Source of the DNA: Rhabditophanes sp. KR3021
Taxonomy: Eukaryota > Nematoda > Chromadorea > Rhabditida > Alloionematidae
Direction of reading: 5' to 3'
Assembly (NCBI GenBank): GCA_963281155.1
Contig: CAUJLY010000004.1
Span: forward strand, 5,456,001-5,520,000
Length of the DNA stretch: 64,000 nucleotides
Both the position numbers and the translations under genes were made by a program. A model generated the notes under the pieces. The model made no database searches and was not told the DNA's origin. It saw nothing but the letters and a program-made list of their open reading frames with translations. Shown here in pieces: positions 36,621 through 48,351 of this stretch; position 1 is the stretch's first letter, and every line of letters starts with the position of its first letter.

Positions 36621-37648
36621 ATTTTAATTTGATTTTTTTAGAAAACTTAGTCAAACGCTTAACTACAAAGATGGTTAGGGAGGACAGATCTGCATGGAAG
36701 GCTAGCTACTTCACTCGTCTTATTGTAAGTTACTGAATTAAAATATCCTTAATATTGTCTTGTTAGGAACTTTTCGAAGAATACCAAAAAATCTTGATTG
36801 TCGGAGTTGACAATGTCGGTTCCAAGCAAATGCAAGAAATCCGTATTGCCATGAGAGGCCACGGAGAAATTCTTATGGGAAAGAACACAATGATCCGCAA
36901 GGCCCTTCGTGCTCATATCGCCAAGAACCCAGACGTTGAAAAACTTCTCCCACACTTGGTCGGAAACATCGGATTCGTCTTCACCCACGAGGACCTCAGC
37001 GACACCCGTAAGAAACTCTTGGAAAACAAGCGTGGAGCCCCAGCCAAGTCCGGAGCTATCGCCCCTTGTGATGTCAAACTCCCACCACAAAACACTGGAA
37101 TGGGACCAGAGAAGACTTCTTTCTTCCAAGCCCTCCAAATCCCAACCAAGATTGCTCGTGGTACCATCGAAATCTTGAATGAAGTCCACATCATCAAGGA
37201 GGGAGAGAAGGTCGGAGCCTCCGAGTCAGCTCTTCTTGGTATGCTTAACATCACTCCTTTCTCATATGGTTTGAATGTTATCCAAGTCTACGACAACGGA
37301 ACTATGTACGCCCCACAAGTCTTGGACATGACCAGCGAAGATATCCGCGCCACCTTCCAAGCTGGAGTCAGAAACATCGCTGCCATCTCTTTGGCCGTTG
37401 GATACCCAACTGTTGCTTCTGCCCCACACTCCATCGTCAACGGATTCAAGAACTTGTTGTCAATTGCTGCCGTCACCGATGTTACCTTCAAGGAAGCCGA
37501 AAAGCTCAAGGAATACCTTGCCGACCCATCTAAATTCGCCGCTGCCGCCCCAGCCGCTGCTCCAGCCGCCGCCGCTGCCCCAGCCAAGAAGGAGGAAGTC
37601 AAGGAAGAATCTGAAGAAGAAGATATGGGCTTCGGACTTTTCGATTAA
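36621..37648 (+). repeat. near-identical duplicated block, copy 2 (partner 17647-18674)
   Basis: Same extent as copy 1, from the stretch before the TTTTTTTAG site to the stop codon. Similarity stops immediately after the TAA: copy 1 continues TTCGATATTG and copy 2 continues GATCATTGAT. Confidence 0.9.
36671..37648 (+). CDS. rpa-0: 60S acidic ribosomal protein P0, copy 2
   Basis: Exons 36671-36724 and 36767-37648, 311 residues, differing from copy 1 at one residue (Ala for Thr in the alanine hinge). All P0 landmarks are intact, including the [10 protein letters not shown] tail and the intron at the same place. It keeps its own 3' UTR with an AATAAA near 37720. Having two intact intron-containing P0 genes is unusual, since eukaryotic ribosomal protein genes are mostly single-copy in animals. 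Copy 2 could be the functional gene, the backup or both; the sequence does not decide. Confidence 0.95.
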
Positions 37649-37973
37649 GATCATTGATATTACTACAAACTTCTATAAAAGGTCAAAAAGTTTTCTTAAC
37701 TTTTTAAATTATTTTGTTCTAATAAATTTTGTTGATTTTTAACCTATCTTGTTACCTTGCATTTTTTTGTCAAGCAATCTACTTTCACGGAAGAGTAAAC
37801 TATAATTGTATGTACAAAGGAATTAAAGACGGTGCATTTTAACTTTTCTTCATTTTAGTTTCGTCGCATTATTTTTTAGCATTCAGTCTTTCTGGGGATT
37901 GTTGTTAAGATAGTTTGTAACAAAGAGGTACAAAGCTTCGCTTTCGAAAAATGCGTTTATTACTCATCAGGTA

Positions 37974-38486
37974 ATGAATTGTTTGAAAATGAAAGTTCGA
38001 GTTGAATTTGACAAAGTAAAGAAATTCAGCAATCCCGATGGCGAATACGTGTATATTTTGATGACGGATGAACACACAAATCAACAACCTCACTCATTAA
38101 TCAAGCGCCGAAGTCAAGGAAGAAGACGAGCTCGCAAATTACAAGTTAATAGAAGAAGGCATAGAAATATGCACTCTAACAATATCTTGTTCAAAAATGA
38201 TTCATTCGGCCATCCTTGTGATGAGCTCATTATTCTTGATTGGCAAATAATGTATAGTGGGAGTATAGCCGCAGATATTGCAAGATTTTTACTTATTACA
38301 ACATCCCCTGACACAAGACAAGAAATTGAATCTAATAATTTCCCCAGATACTATGGAACTCAAGGATATGACTTTGAAAACGGAAAAAAATGTGAAATTA
38401 AATGGGGATGTTTGTCAAAAATTATGAAATCAGCTTTATTTGATCAAGCGTTACAACTGCTTTTTATGCTTAGCTTTGCATGTTGA
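37974..38486 (+). pseudogene. fragment of a CHK/EcKinase-like (DUF1679) phosphotransferase
   Basis: An open frame of 170 codons. Its second half reads MHSNNILFKNDSFGHPCDEL, then ILDWQIMYSGSIAADIARFL, the Brenner-type catalytic loop and metal-binding block of the nematode choline-kinase-like family (HGDLWxNNIL ... IDWQ). The expected HGD just before NNIL is missing (here RNMHSNN), so the catalytic Asp is absent. The first half is basic and unrelated to the family, and the N-terminal ATP-binding lobe is not found. It is best read as a truncated or chimeric remnant downstream of P0 copy 2. Confidence 0.5.
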
Positions 38487-39042
38487 ACAGATTATACTCC
38501 CAACGATTGTGAAATGTGGAAAACGCGAAAATTTTTGATTCACACATGAATTGTCTTTCCATTAAGTCAAGCTGTCAGATATGTTAAAACATAATCCAGA
38601 TTGACTAATCAACAAAAATATGTAGAATGCAAGAAATAGAACATTTATTGTTTGCATAATACATACTTGTGAGAAATATTCAATTTTAGTTTAACAAATA
38701 AAGTGTATCAAATGTGGTATATCAATTGAGAATATGTGTTAAAATAAATAGTATACTATCTATATAATAAGAAAGTTTATGATACATTTGTTCTGTCAAA
38801 ATAGAATAAAAATGAAAACAAATAACAATATTTTTAAAAACAATATACATAAGTGATATAAATAAAAAGTATTCTAGGCACATTATAGCTTGTTCAAGTC
38901 AGGCATACAAATAATTAGACGAACATTAATATTATAAATCTATTTTTGAATACTGATAACGAATCAAATTATGTCAATACACATTATCTCAAAAAAGCTC
39001 CGTCTTTAATAACATAATTCACATTCATTTTACACGTTATAT
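38487..39042. other. intergenic region
   Basis: AT-rich, about 560 bp, at the 3' side of the ADP-ribosylglycohydrolase-like gene. Nothing recognised. Confidence 0.5.
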
Positions 39043-41406
39043 TTACAAAGACCCTTTAAGAATAAGCAGTTTAACCAAATTGTCAGCATCTCCGAAATAA
39101 ACATCTGGAAATGTCAAATGTCTTTCCAACTTTGCTTGAACAACAGTGTTAATCCAATCTTCTGGAATACTACTTACACCGAATTTCGCACCCTGAATAA
39201 AAAATCACAAATTAGGAATAAGAATCAACTATCTTTACCAATACAGCTCCTGTAATGGACGCATTAGTTGCCGTATCGCCACCGACTTCGATAGCATTTA
39301 TGATTCCTTCTTCGAAACTTTTTGCATGGCATAAATTATAAAATGCTATTTGCAAAGCGATTCCCAAATAATCTACGGGAAGTTCATTTTCTCCATGCAC
39401 CTCTCTTGTTAAATCATCCTCACCGTGTGGGTGTGCATTTTTAAAACAGTTTGTCAAATGCTTAAGTATGGATGGCCGTTTGCACGAATCAGTAGCAGCT
39501 TTCAAAGCCACTGTAATGTCGTCATTTCGCATTAATGAAGACAATGCAGCCGTCAAAACTGTTACTCCATCTATCGCAATTGGGTTTGGCTGTGTGAGTT
39601 TTGTAAGTCTGTTACAAATTGTTCCAGACGCAGTGGAAGACAGTTTTATTGAAACTATCGCGACTGGTACTGCAATATTCAAACACATATTTGACAAGGA
39701 ACGTCTATTAATGCGATATGCATTGTTGTTGACGTAATTTTCAAGTTCTTCTTCATTCTCGATTATTTGATCTATTCTGGGGTCTCTGTTTTCATTAAAC
39801 TCCAAAGGAGCAATCACATCAAACACGCAGCTACGATCTTCGATGGGTTCGCTTTTTTTCCATCTTATTAAACTTTCAAGGAAATCGGGAATTGATAAGG
39901 TTGGTGTTCTTGAAAAACTCCGAGCAACTACCATGCAAAACTCAATTCCTGAATTAACCTTAAATATAAAAATTGTTTAATTAAAGAATCAAATTTGTCA
40001 TTTATTTAAAAAAGAAGTCACTACATTTTTAATCCAATAAGTTTATACCAACTATTAGATATTCTCAATCACCGCCGTGTAATTAACGGAGAATTTACCA
40101 ACTTGTCTTGAGTATATTCGAGATTCATTGGATAAATTTGGGATAATTAATATTGGAATTTGAATTCGATACATCTTTTTAACAAACAGTTTTTATGAAG
40201 TTTGTTTACTCATCTGGAAGAAAAAAGACTCTGTTTTAAATGTTTAATGTCATTTTGACTATATAATCGTAATTAGATAGTTGACTTAAAATGAAGCGTC
40301 TTGGAAGCAAATCAAACGATAGTCATCCAATCAAGACCGTTAATCTGAAAGAAAGTCTAGTGGGAGATACATCAACTGATCAAGAGAATGAAGGTAGTTT
40401 TCAATCAATTTGATTTGACCAGCATTAAAAATGTTTCGATGACGTCAGTATTTTAAGTCAAAAATGTCCCAGCTCTCAACTGGTGAACTAAGGAGAGTGT
40501 TTCTACTGAAGAAAAGCTTAATATTGAAGTGGAGAAATAAAGTCAACTTTTAGAATCTTCCAAGGTTCCTGATGGTACTAAATATCTAAACAGATCTGCT
40601 GTTGATTTGCACGACTACAAAGGAAATGCTTCGCAATTAAAGAAAAAACTTCTTCATGAGCTTGCTACTGATAGTGATTTCTCAGATATGATTCTTTCTA
40701 TTTTGGATCAGAGAAAAGAAAAAGTTAACGGTAAAATCAATTATGCGCACACGTTGGTATTATGGGTCGATTGCAAAACAGATTAAATATGCATCGCAAT
40801 TTAACTATTTTGAATTTTTCTAAAGAACTCATTTCAAATCCTAAAGAAATTAGATGTAATAGAGTTTGGAAAATAATGAAAGGGTTACTGCTGTTTACCT
40901 CGATATTTTGCACATCAATGAAGCATTTGGACTTGAATATGCTCTTATCTTTAAGTTACAGAAGTCTTTAACCAATATTAGTGTTTCAGGCCAGTCCAAC
41001 ACAATTATGTGGCTCAAAAATCCTTCCACCGTTAATGGAATAAGTAAAATGGCTCTCAACAAATTACATAATTCTTCTAATTGTTTGATATATTTTTAAC
41101 TTATTTGATGACTTTTAATAAATATTTTTTAATAAACCTGTCCAGGAGGGAAGCTGAAAACCGCACTTCCTCTAATTGGCAAGAAATTATTCAATTCACG
41201 ATCGGCTTTAATTTGCTCTATAATATCGGCAGAGCTTCTATATTGGTATCTACAACCTAAAATATAAAAATGTCAATCCGAATCTACAATATTAAAAATG
41301 CGAAAAACACATTCAGAATCATAAATAAATAGGTACCTAAAGCGTCTCCAATTGCTTGACCTAATAGAGCTCCTACTGCTTTTTCGTGTGTCAAGTCTCG
41401 GGTCAT
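39043..41406 (-). CDS. ADP-ribosylglycohydrolase-like protein with degenerate metal-binding motifs
   Basis: Exons 41406-41337, 41256-41138, 39958-39239 and 39192-39043 join in frame, 352 residues, normal for the ARH/J1-crystallin family. The N-terminus AVGALLGQAIGDALG is the family start; SFPPGQ precedes the place where active enzymes have T-D-D-T. Here the exon join gives GQVNSGIEFCMVVARS, so both aspartates are absent. Near the C-terminus the usual GGDTDTNA reads GGDTATNA, losing another metal ligand, then TGAVLGAKFG...IPEDW follows normally. The fold is probably kept while Mg-dependent ADP-ribose hydrolysis is probably lost. The second intron (41137-39959) hosts an antisense pseudogene. 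Confidence 0.82.
40291..41099 (+). pseudogene. GQS-family decayed gene nested in the ADP-ribosylglycohydrolase-like intron
   Basis: It begins with an ATG at 40291 (MKRLGSKSNDSHPIKTV), loses frame near 40390, and resumes at about 40555 with a coding-like block (SKVPDGTKYLNRSAVDL). A 3' frame at 40866-41099 carries NNERVTAVYLDILHINEAF, GLEYALIF, SGQSNTIMWLKN and ALNKLHN. The last three blocks align in order with the fragments at 799-996 and 59300-59465. It is antisense to the host. Interruptions rule out a single intact protein unless several introns are real. The family is not recognised; a cellular multigene family or an integrated mobile or viral gene are both possible. Confidence 0.55.
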
Positions 41407-44400
41407 TGAATCGACAGAACTTTCCGAAGTAATAGCAATTGTGGTCGTATTGAACGATCAGAAATAAACTGAACAGCAATAGGCTTTAAATTTCCTAAAA
41501 TTATCACACATAAACAAATCTACAAGTAGTTATATCATTTAATAAAAAAACGCTTATTACAAATTGCTTCTCAAAAATATTTTTTTCACATTTAGTATTT
41601 GCGATCGCACATATATTTAAACTGAAATAAACCAATATAAAGGACATTTTCACTAATAAAATACACCCCCATCTTCATGGAAATGTTACAAAAATAAATG
41701 GATATTAAAAAATGGAAACGTGTAAACAACAACTATGTGCTTTAGGGATAAATAGATTTTCCTAAATCAATTGTTGTTTTTCAAATTATAATAACATTTA
41801 ATATTCTACTAATCGTACATACTTTGTTAAATTCCCTCCAACAAATAATCATGCAATTTTTAGAGGAAACATATTTTAAATTTCCCTATTTAACCTTTTA
41901 ATTGGTATTATTTTTGTCCAGCAAGAATTTGTGATTGAAAGTTAATAAAAATAGTACTCGAATAGGAATAAAAGACGTAACAGTAGATAAAAAAGTGTGT
42001 AAGAAAGAGCAAAATTGATAATTAATAGTGTCTATAAAATGCAATTCCTGCAGTTGAATTAGATAAAAAAGTCATTTATCATTCCTAAAAACATTAAAAG
42101 TTAAAGGTAAAATAATTAAATTTTGAGAACTCAAAGTCAATGCAGTTTCGCTCAAATGGTGATACCAATTATTTGACAAGACACATTACACATTCATTGT
42201 ACACTCACATAGTTATACTACTATATTTGTTTCATTCCCCTAAAAATATCTATTCTTGAATATGCAAAATAGTTACATCAATTTGTATACGATTGATACA
42301 TTTGCTGTATTTCGTGGGCAATGTACTAAAACAAATTGTTCTCATTGCAATATAAAAATTTGCTCAAAGTTGTTCAAAAATGTTCCCAGTTGTTGGTATG
42401 TTCTTGGCGAATGACAAATAATTTGCAATAAAAGACACGACATACAAATAGATCATTATTTTTTTAATTAAGTATAAGCATTTGTGCTAGGAGCGATCAT
42501 TTGACGCTTCTGGTAAATTACCATTGCTGATTGTGCCAATATAAATAAATGTGTAAATATGTAAATCCAACTAATCAAAATAAAGTTAATATGAAGATAA
42601 TAATATGAAGTATATATGTACAATTTAGTTACTTATAACAATTTGGATTACATTCCAAAGTAATAATATTTTTAAAGATAAAATATTTCACTACGTATAC
42701 AAAATTGTCATGCCATATTATTTATAGTAAGTAATTAAAAAGATATAAAATTATTATGTAATTGTTTGTGGCAATACTGTTTAAAGTATAATAAAACAAA
42801 ATTATAATAAGTAATGTCAAGAAACTTTTTGCCATACCCAGAATACTCAATTTCATAATTAAATGTAATTAAATATAAAATTCTCAATATTCAATCTTGG
42901 ATTTAACTCATGAAATAACCTTATTATCAGATTTTTGGCATGAAAATGTGTTTATCATTTTATTATAAATAATGCAATTTGTTATATTAATACTCAGTTT
43001 GTGGTATAATCCACTTTTATAAATTGTTGTTGAGAAGTTAAAAATAACTAAATTAAATCTGAGCAAAAAATATCTTAAATATTTGCTGCTACACCATGAT
43101 TTATGCGCAGGTCATGGCGTGTGGAAGACAAGAGCAAGTTCCTTGATTTATAAAATAGATGGTGAAATGTATTTATTTTAATTATTTACTAAAGTAGTGA
43201 TGAAGAGTTGTCATCGTTTTTTAAATCATTTATTAACTTCCTAAAGGATGCAATAAAAGGAAATTTAGTTTTGACCATAAAGTTAGTTAAATAGTGTACT
43301 CATAAGTATTATATTTATATTATGTTAAGTGTAAGAACGAAATTTGCAAAAATGAACATTATTTAATCTGCTGCTCAAAGTAACAAAGATTTAAAGTCAA
43401 AAACGAAAAAACTTCATAGGCGCAATAGAATGACAAAATTGGATATTGAGACTTAACTGTTGTCATTTTTAAACTACTAAAGCAATTGAAAGCTAACTAA
43501 ATGTAGAAAATGGTGTTATTTATATCCATTAAAAATTGCAAACTTCCATATAAATTGATGTATTAATGGATATTTATAAAATTAATACATTAGTGGAAGG
43601 AACTATTTAAATAAATATGATGACAAGCAATATAAATTTTTTTTGAAACTTAAAAATGTATAGTTTAATAATCAGCTGGCATAATATAATGGCATTGTCC
43701 AAAAATCACCTTCTTTCATTTATATTGTCATAGGTGTTTTGAAACTATTTTTGCGCTCTTATTTTTCCAAGGGAAGAATAAATAAAATACACTATAGTAT
43801 AATAAATGATTAGATTGTTGGCACTTACAATATATCTGTTGAGATAAAAAATGAAAAGATGTCACATACTATTTACTTCAAACCAATATTTGTCTGTTAA
43901 ACACTTTTTGCAAACTTGAAATGTATATTCTAAAGTAACACAGCGTCTTGGTTTATTAAACAGAAGAGTGTAACGATCAGTCGTCTCATCAAAATGATCA
44001 ATTTGATATGTATCTTATTCGGAAAGATAAGGAGGAAATGATTTAAAATAATGGCTAATTTAAAAGAGGAAGTTTTAGTATTCAAATGTAAAAACAAATT
44101 TAATATCAATAAGAGCCACTTTTAAATGACTAAAATAATTAACAAAATTGAGTACTAAAGATTCGATTTTCAAAATTGTAGTAGACAACAAAGAAGCCTT
44201 AATTATCCCATACATACTACTCAACTTGTATCACCAATATTTATGATTTAAGAGATATGTAGTTTGATAGTTAAATCTTGAAAACAAATAACATGTTTTT
44301 TCTGATTTATAGACTCTTTTTATGATACCCAGATGTGTAGGTAATTTCCAAAATGGCCTACTAAACCTGGTTCTGTTTAGACAAAATTTTGTTCTCTAAA

Positions 44401-46570
44401 CTTCTTAATCATCAAAAAAATTATATTTAGACAAATAATACTAATAAAAGACTTCACTTTTGATGAAAATTTCGTGCAAATAGAAAAGTTATTTTAGGAC
44501 AAATGTACAAATAATTAGTCTGCAAAAAAGTGAAACGTTTGGAGCAAATGAAAATAATAAGAAAAGTATAACATTTTGAATATTTTAGCTATACTAAGAA
44601 TATAATTTTTTAGATCTTTGAAATTTTAAAACTTAACCAGAGTAAAAAGGCTTCAATTGGATGTGAATAAATTTAAAGATTTACACATTCAGCAAAATAG
44701 CCATCACATATGTATAGCAACATAAAGTTAAAGATGACGTTTTTAAGACGTCTTTTGAAGAAGCTTAGATTTCAGTCTAAATAAAGCATTGCTTTTAAAT
44801 ATCTCGAATATGTTTATTGACTGTTAACCAAAATAGCTACGTCACGTTCAACCTTATACACCGAATACACATCTAAATATACGTATAATCCATTAATAAT
44901 TGAATCGGAGATAAGATAAAAACTATTTAGCAATGCCTAAAAACTAATTTAAAATTCAACCAAATATTGAAGTTCATACAGACAATTGAATAGCTTGTAA
45001 TTAGCTAAATAAACAACTTTTTTGGTCTAATCTCTAGGGATTTCTCTAAAATCATCAAATAAGTGGAAATTTAATAATCTTTAATCATACCATTAATATT
45101 ATAATGTAATTAATAATATTTGATACTAGTGTTTGGTAGAAAAATAATTGTGATTAGACTTAAAATAGAGATTAAAACGAAAATAAGTATTAGTTAATAA
45201 TTTAGAAATATGAGATGAATTTTTCGCAACAAACAATTTTAAGAGCAAAAAGTATTCTACTTTTGTGTTTTTTATACGAATTGACTTTTGACACAATTGC
45301 TAATGTACATAAGTAACTAGATTTTGCATTAGAAGAATAATGTTGGCGCCATATGTAATTTTTAACCGATTGTCATTGATAGAATAGGTATTAATCGGAA
45401 GAAAGACAAATCTTTTGACCATAGAATAGTTGAGTTAGCTTTTTACCCCATACATTGTAAAAGTAAAACTCAATTACTTGAACACATAAAAAGACAATTA
45501 ATTAAGAAGAGTCTGAAAAATTTATAGGTAATACCAAGTCTACTTGACGTTGCCTTCTCAATTCCATTCAATGAATCTTGACAATATGCTATATAATTGT
45601 TCGAACAAACGGCTAAAAAACCTCTTGAAAATATATATTTAACATTATCTCAAACATAATTTTCCATTCTGACATTTACAGTTGGCTTATTGCGGGGAAA
45701 ACAAATAATTTTTAAATCAGTTTAAATAAATGATTATTTGAAGTATGTTTGATCAAAACCATTTTAAAGATTAATTGCAAATACTTAAGATTAAATAAGT
45801 AGGTCTGCTAAATCATGTGCACCAAAAAAATTGATGGCATTTGAAACAGCTGTCTACTAATACTTCAATAAAAGATGAAAAATAAGGTGAGACTTTTCGG
45901 TTATTTTCTGCTTGGCTGCAACGTATAATGACATTTGGTTATATCATTTCTATATAAAGTCCAATTTGTAACCGCTACCCTAACATATCACCTGTTCAGG
46001 TAATCCCAATGGAGAATTTGTTATGGTTTGCATCAAATAATAAACATTTATATTTTTTGAACCATAAGAAATATAACTTCTACACAATTTCTTTCGGTTG
46101 TTTAAATTTGATGAACCTTTTTGACAATTATCATGCAAAAGTAAAACTGTGATTCTTAAAAAGCATTAAATTTCTTAAAAGTATTAATTTATTAACCTTT
46201 ATGATTTATTTATCGTAAAAATTTATTTATTTATTCGTATCAAACATATTCGCGAACAGTATGGCTTATCATGACATACTTGTTGGTTCTAGAACTTTCT
46301 ATTATTCTTATAAACTTTTCTTGTAATTATTAATACCTATGTTTAACTCAGAATTCCCTCCACTTTGATGGCATTTTTATAAAGTCTGGTATCATGTTAT
46401 TTTGTTTAACGTGTAAATACTCCTTTTAAATAATTACTCTTTATATATTTTTCGATCGGGTCATTTCTTTTGCATCTTTGCTTGATTTATTTATCCTTAA
46501 TTATTTTTGCAGATATTAATAATGAACGTTTGTAACAAAAGTCTAACTAAAAAATAATTTTACCAATTAA
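41407..46570. other. 5.2 kb gene-free AT-rich region
   Basis: No open frame of 60 codons or more on either strand, no recognisable RNA gene and no obvious tandem repeat. Composition is strongly A/T with many short A and T runs. It is the longest empty stretch in the window. Confidence 0.55.
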
Positions 46571-47030
46571 AAAAAGTTCGGAAGACGTAATACACTGTTT
46601 CTCTTATAAAGCGACTCTCGAGGCACATGGATGTTTGGTAGGTATGAGTTGGGTTGAACTTTGTGAAGAAGACAAAACAGCCAAGCAAATGGTTACGATA
46701 AAGCTGTTAATAATGAAAGATCAATCATAGTTGAACCTATATAATAGATGGATGTATGATTTCACGGAAGAGAAAGCAACTAGCTCTACAAGAAAATGAA
46801 TCGTCCAAACCAAAATGTTTTAAAGCAACTGAAAGACCTACCTCTTTTGGTGAAACTGCTAATAGTCGTACGAGAAAACATATTGAGACAAAATCGTCTT
46901 CCGTTTCATGTGATATTAATACTGATTCTATATCATCATCAAGAAAATAAATAAATGTTGAGTTCCCTCATTGTAGACCTAGATCAAGAAAAATCACAGA
47001 TATCTGGATGCCAAACTTTGAGGACCAGTA
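46571..47030 (+). pseudogene. decayed unidentified gene fragment
   Basis: Two coding-like segments follow each other in different frames. The first, 46571-46729, includes YKATLEAHGCLVGMSWVELC. The second starts with ATG at 46756 (MISRKRKQLALQENE), is basic and serine-rich, ends at a TAA near 46948, and continues in the same frame for about 27 codons to KITDIWMPNFEDQ. The KITDIWMPNF end loosely resembles a PCNA-binding PIP box but lacks the expected double aromatic. Family not recognised. Confidence 0.35.
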
Positions 47031-47154
47031 GACACCTTCGTATTCAATTTATTTCTCAAATAACTTCATAAATGTACCTTCCCTTATAGGCAATTTGAAT
47101 AACTATTATGTCTTTTAGCCTTCATCACTTCAAAACAACAAATTCTAATTAATC

Positions 47155-47250
47155 CAAATATTCATTTTAATCAGCATTATTTTTAATCAGAATATTCTTT
47201 TTAATCGACATTATTTTTAATCAAAATATTCCTTTTAATCGACGTTCATT
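47155..47250. repeat. degenerate tandem repeat, about 34 bp unit, nearly three copies
   Basis: A unit approximating AATATTCTTTTTAATCGAC followed by ATTATTTTTAATCA repeats almost three times, with small differences between copies. Confidence 0.6.
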
Positions 47251-47358
47251 TTCACTATTTTTTAAATCATCTTTTTGTTTGCAATTTATTTACTTTTAAG
47301 CCTCATTTGTTTGTCATTTTATTATTTTTGAACTTCAAATAAATTGTCCATAATTATA

Positions 47359-47544
47359 ATGAATAAAACAATTGTAAAGAGTTCTCCTAAAATACACATA
47401 TTATTACTATACATCATTATATATACTATTAATATGCTCATAATAAACGGATTGGATATTATACACGATGATATTTTATGTGTTGTTAATCCTTTCGTAG
47501 GGTTCCTTTTAGAAGTCTTTTATGGATCACTGAGCAACAATTAA
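47359..47544 (+). CDS. small hydrophobic hypothetical protein
   Basis: A 61-codon frame from ATG at 47359 with a strongly hydrophobic middle (IHILLLYIIIYTINMLIING). In AT-rich DNA such isoleucine-rich frames arise by chance, so this is weak. No family recognised. Confidence 0.15.
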   Translation: MNKTIVKSSPKIHILLLYIIIYTINMLIINGLDIIHDDILCVVNPFVGFLLEVFYGSLSNN

Positions 47545-47689
47545 ACTCAAATACCTTTTTTTCCTCTTTATTTGGATGTAAATGATGTCATCTTATCGAT
47601 AACATTAAATCAGAGCCAAAATATATGTAGTATTACTATTGCATTTAAACCTGATTAGACCCGCCATAAAGTTTTAAAAATCGTTTTTG

Positions 47690-47752
47690 ATCAGACCAAA
47701 ATATAGACTATAACATAGACCAACACATAGACGAAAACATAGACATTATTTA
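47690..47752. repeat. short tandem repeat of an ACATAGACNAA-type unit
   Basis: Four imperfect copies of an 11-13 base unit around ACATAGAC. Small and local; nothing suggests function. Confidence 0.45.
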
Positions 47753-47799
47753 GAAATCAAACTTAAACCTTTTTTAAAACAACTAATTTATTAACAAAA

Positions 47800-48021
47800 T
47801 TAATAAAAGCATGTAAAAATTAAATCTACAAATATTCCTTCTTGCAAGCCACAAGAAGTACCTTTCTTCTGTTTGTTATGAATATAAATAATAGCAATAT
47901 GCTGATAGCAAAAAGAATGCTGGACAGTATTAAACTTTTTTAAAAATTTGTACATCTTGGGAAGTTTGTATCTTCGAGAATTCCAAAATGTATCAACATT
48001 TATTTTGGGAGAATCCTCCAA
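47800..48021 (-). CDS. hypothetical small protein or exon
   Basis: An open frame of 73 codons beginning with TTG, so a start codon is lacking or lies in another exon. Composition is protein-like in its first 40 codons (DSPKINVDTFWNSRRYKLPK, MYKFLKKFNTVQHSF). It may be a remnant. No family recognised. Confidence 0.25.
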   Translation of the reverse strand: MEDSPKINVDTFWNSRRYKLPKMYKFLKKFNTVQHSFCYQHIAIIYIHNKQKKGTSCGLQEGIFVDLIFTCFY

Positions 48022-48153
48022 TCAAGAAAAGTAGTACCTTACATCATCAAAATCTAAGCTAATAATTGCCCTTTTCGTTGAACTAATAAGTATTCACCAA
48101 TATTACATTTTGATTTTTCTTTGGCTTGATTAAAGTTTAACTTGGGATCCATA

Positions 48154-48351
48154 ATGGCTTATTTAATTGATCGGTCAATCAACCAAAAGATAGGCGGTAT
48201 ATTGACTGGTTTCGCGTATGCTTTTGAAAACACTTTAGATCATGGGTTAGTCTATAACAGGTCTAATCCTGATATTTCACCACAGTTCTTTTCCGTACCA
48301 ATACTAGTGACAACGCGTGTTGGTCATCAATTTGTCTTAGAAAGAATGTGA
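48154..48351 (+). CDS. small hypothetical protein upstream of lem-2
   Basis: A 65-codon frame from ATG at 48154 (MAYLIDRSINQKIGGILTGF) ending 83 bp before the lem-2 ATG on the same strand. Composition is balanced and protein-like. It could be a small upstream gene, a 5' exon, or an upstream open frame on the lem-2 transcript. No family recognised. Confidence 0.35.
   Translation: MAYLIDRSINQKIGGILTGFAYAFENTLDHGLVYNRSNPDISPQFFSVPILVTTRVGHQFVLERM

Noticed and set aside
40010..40200. Short frame beginning MYRIQIPILIIPN on the minus strand as an ADP-ribosylglycohydrolase exon
   Set aside because: It does not join in phase with its neighbours and has no TDDT motif; direct joining of 41138 to 39958 is in frame without it.
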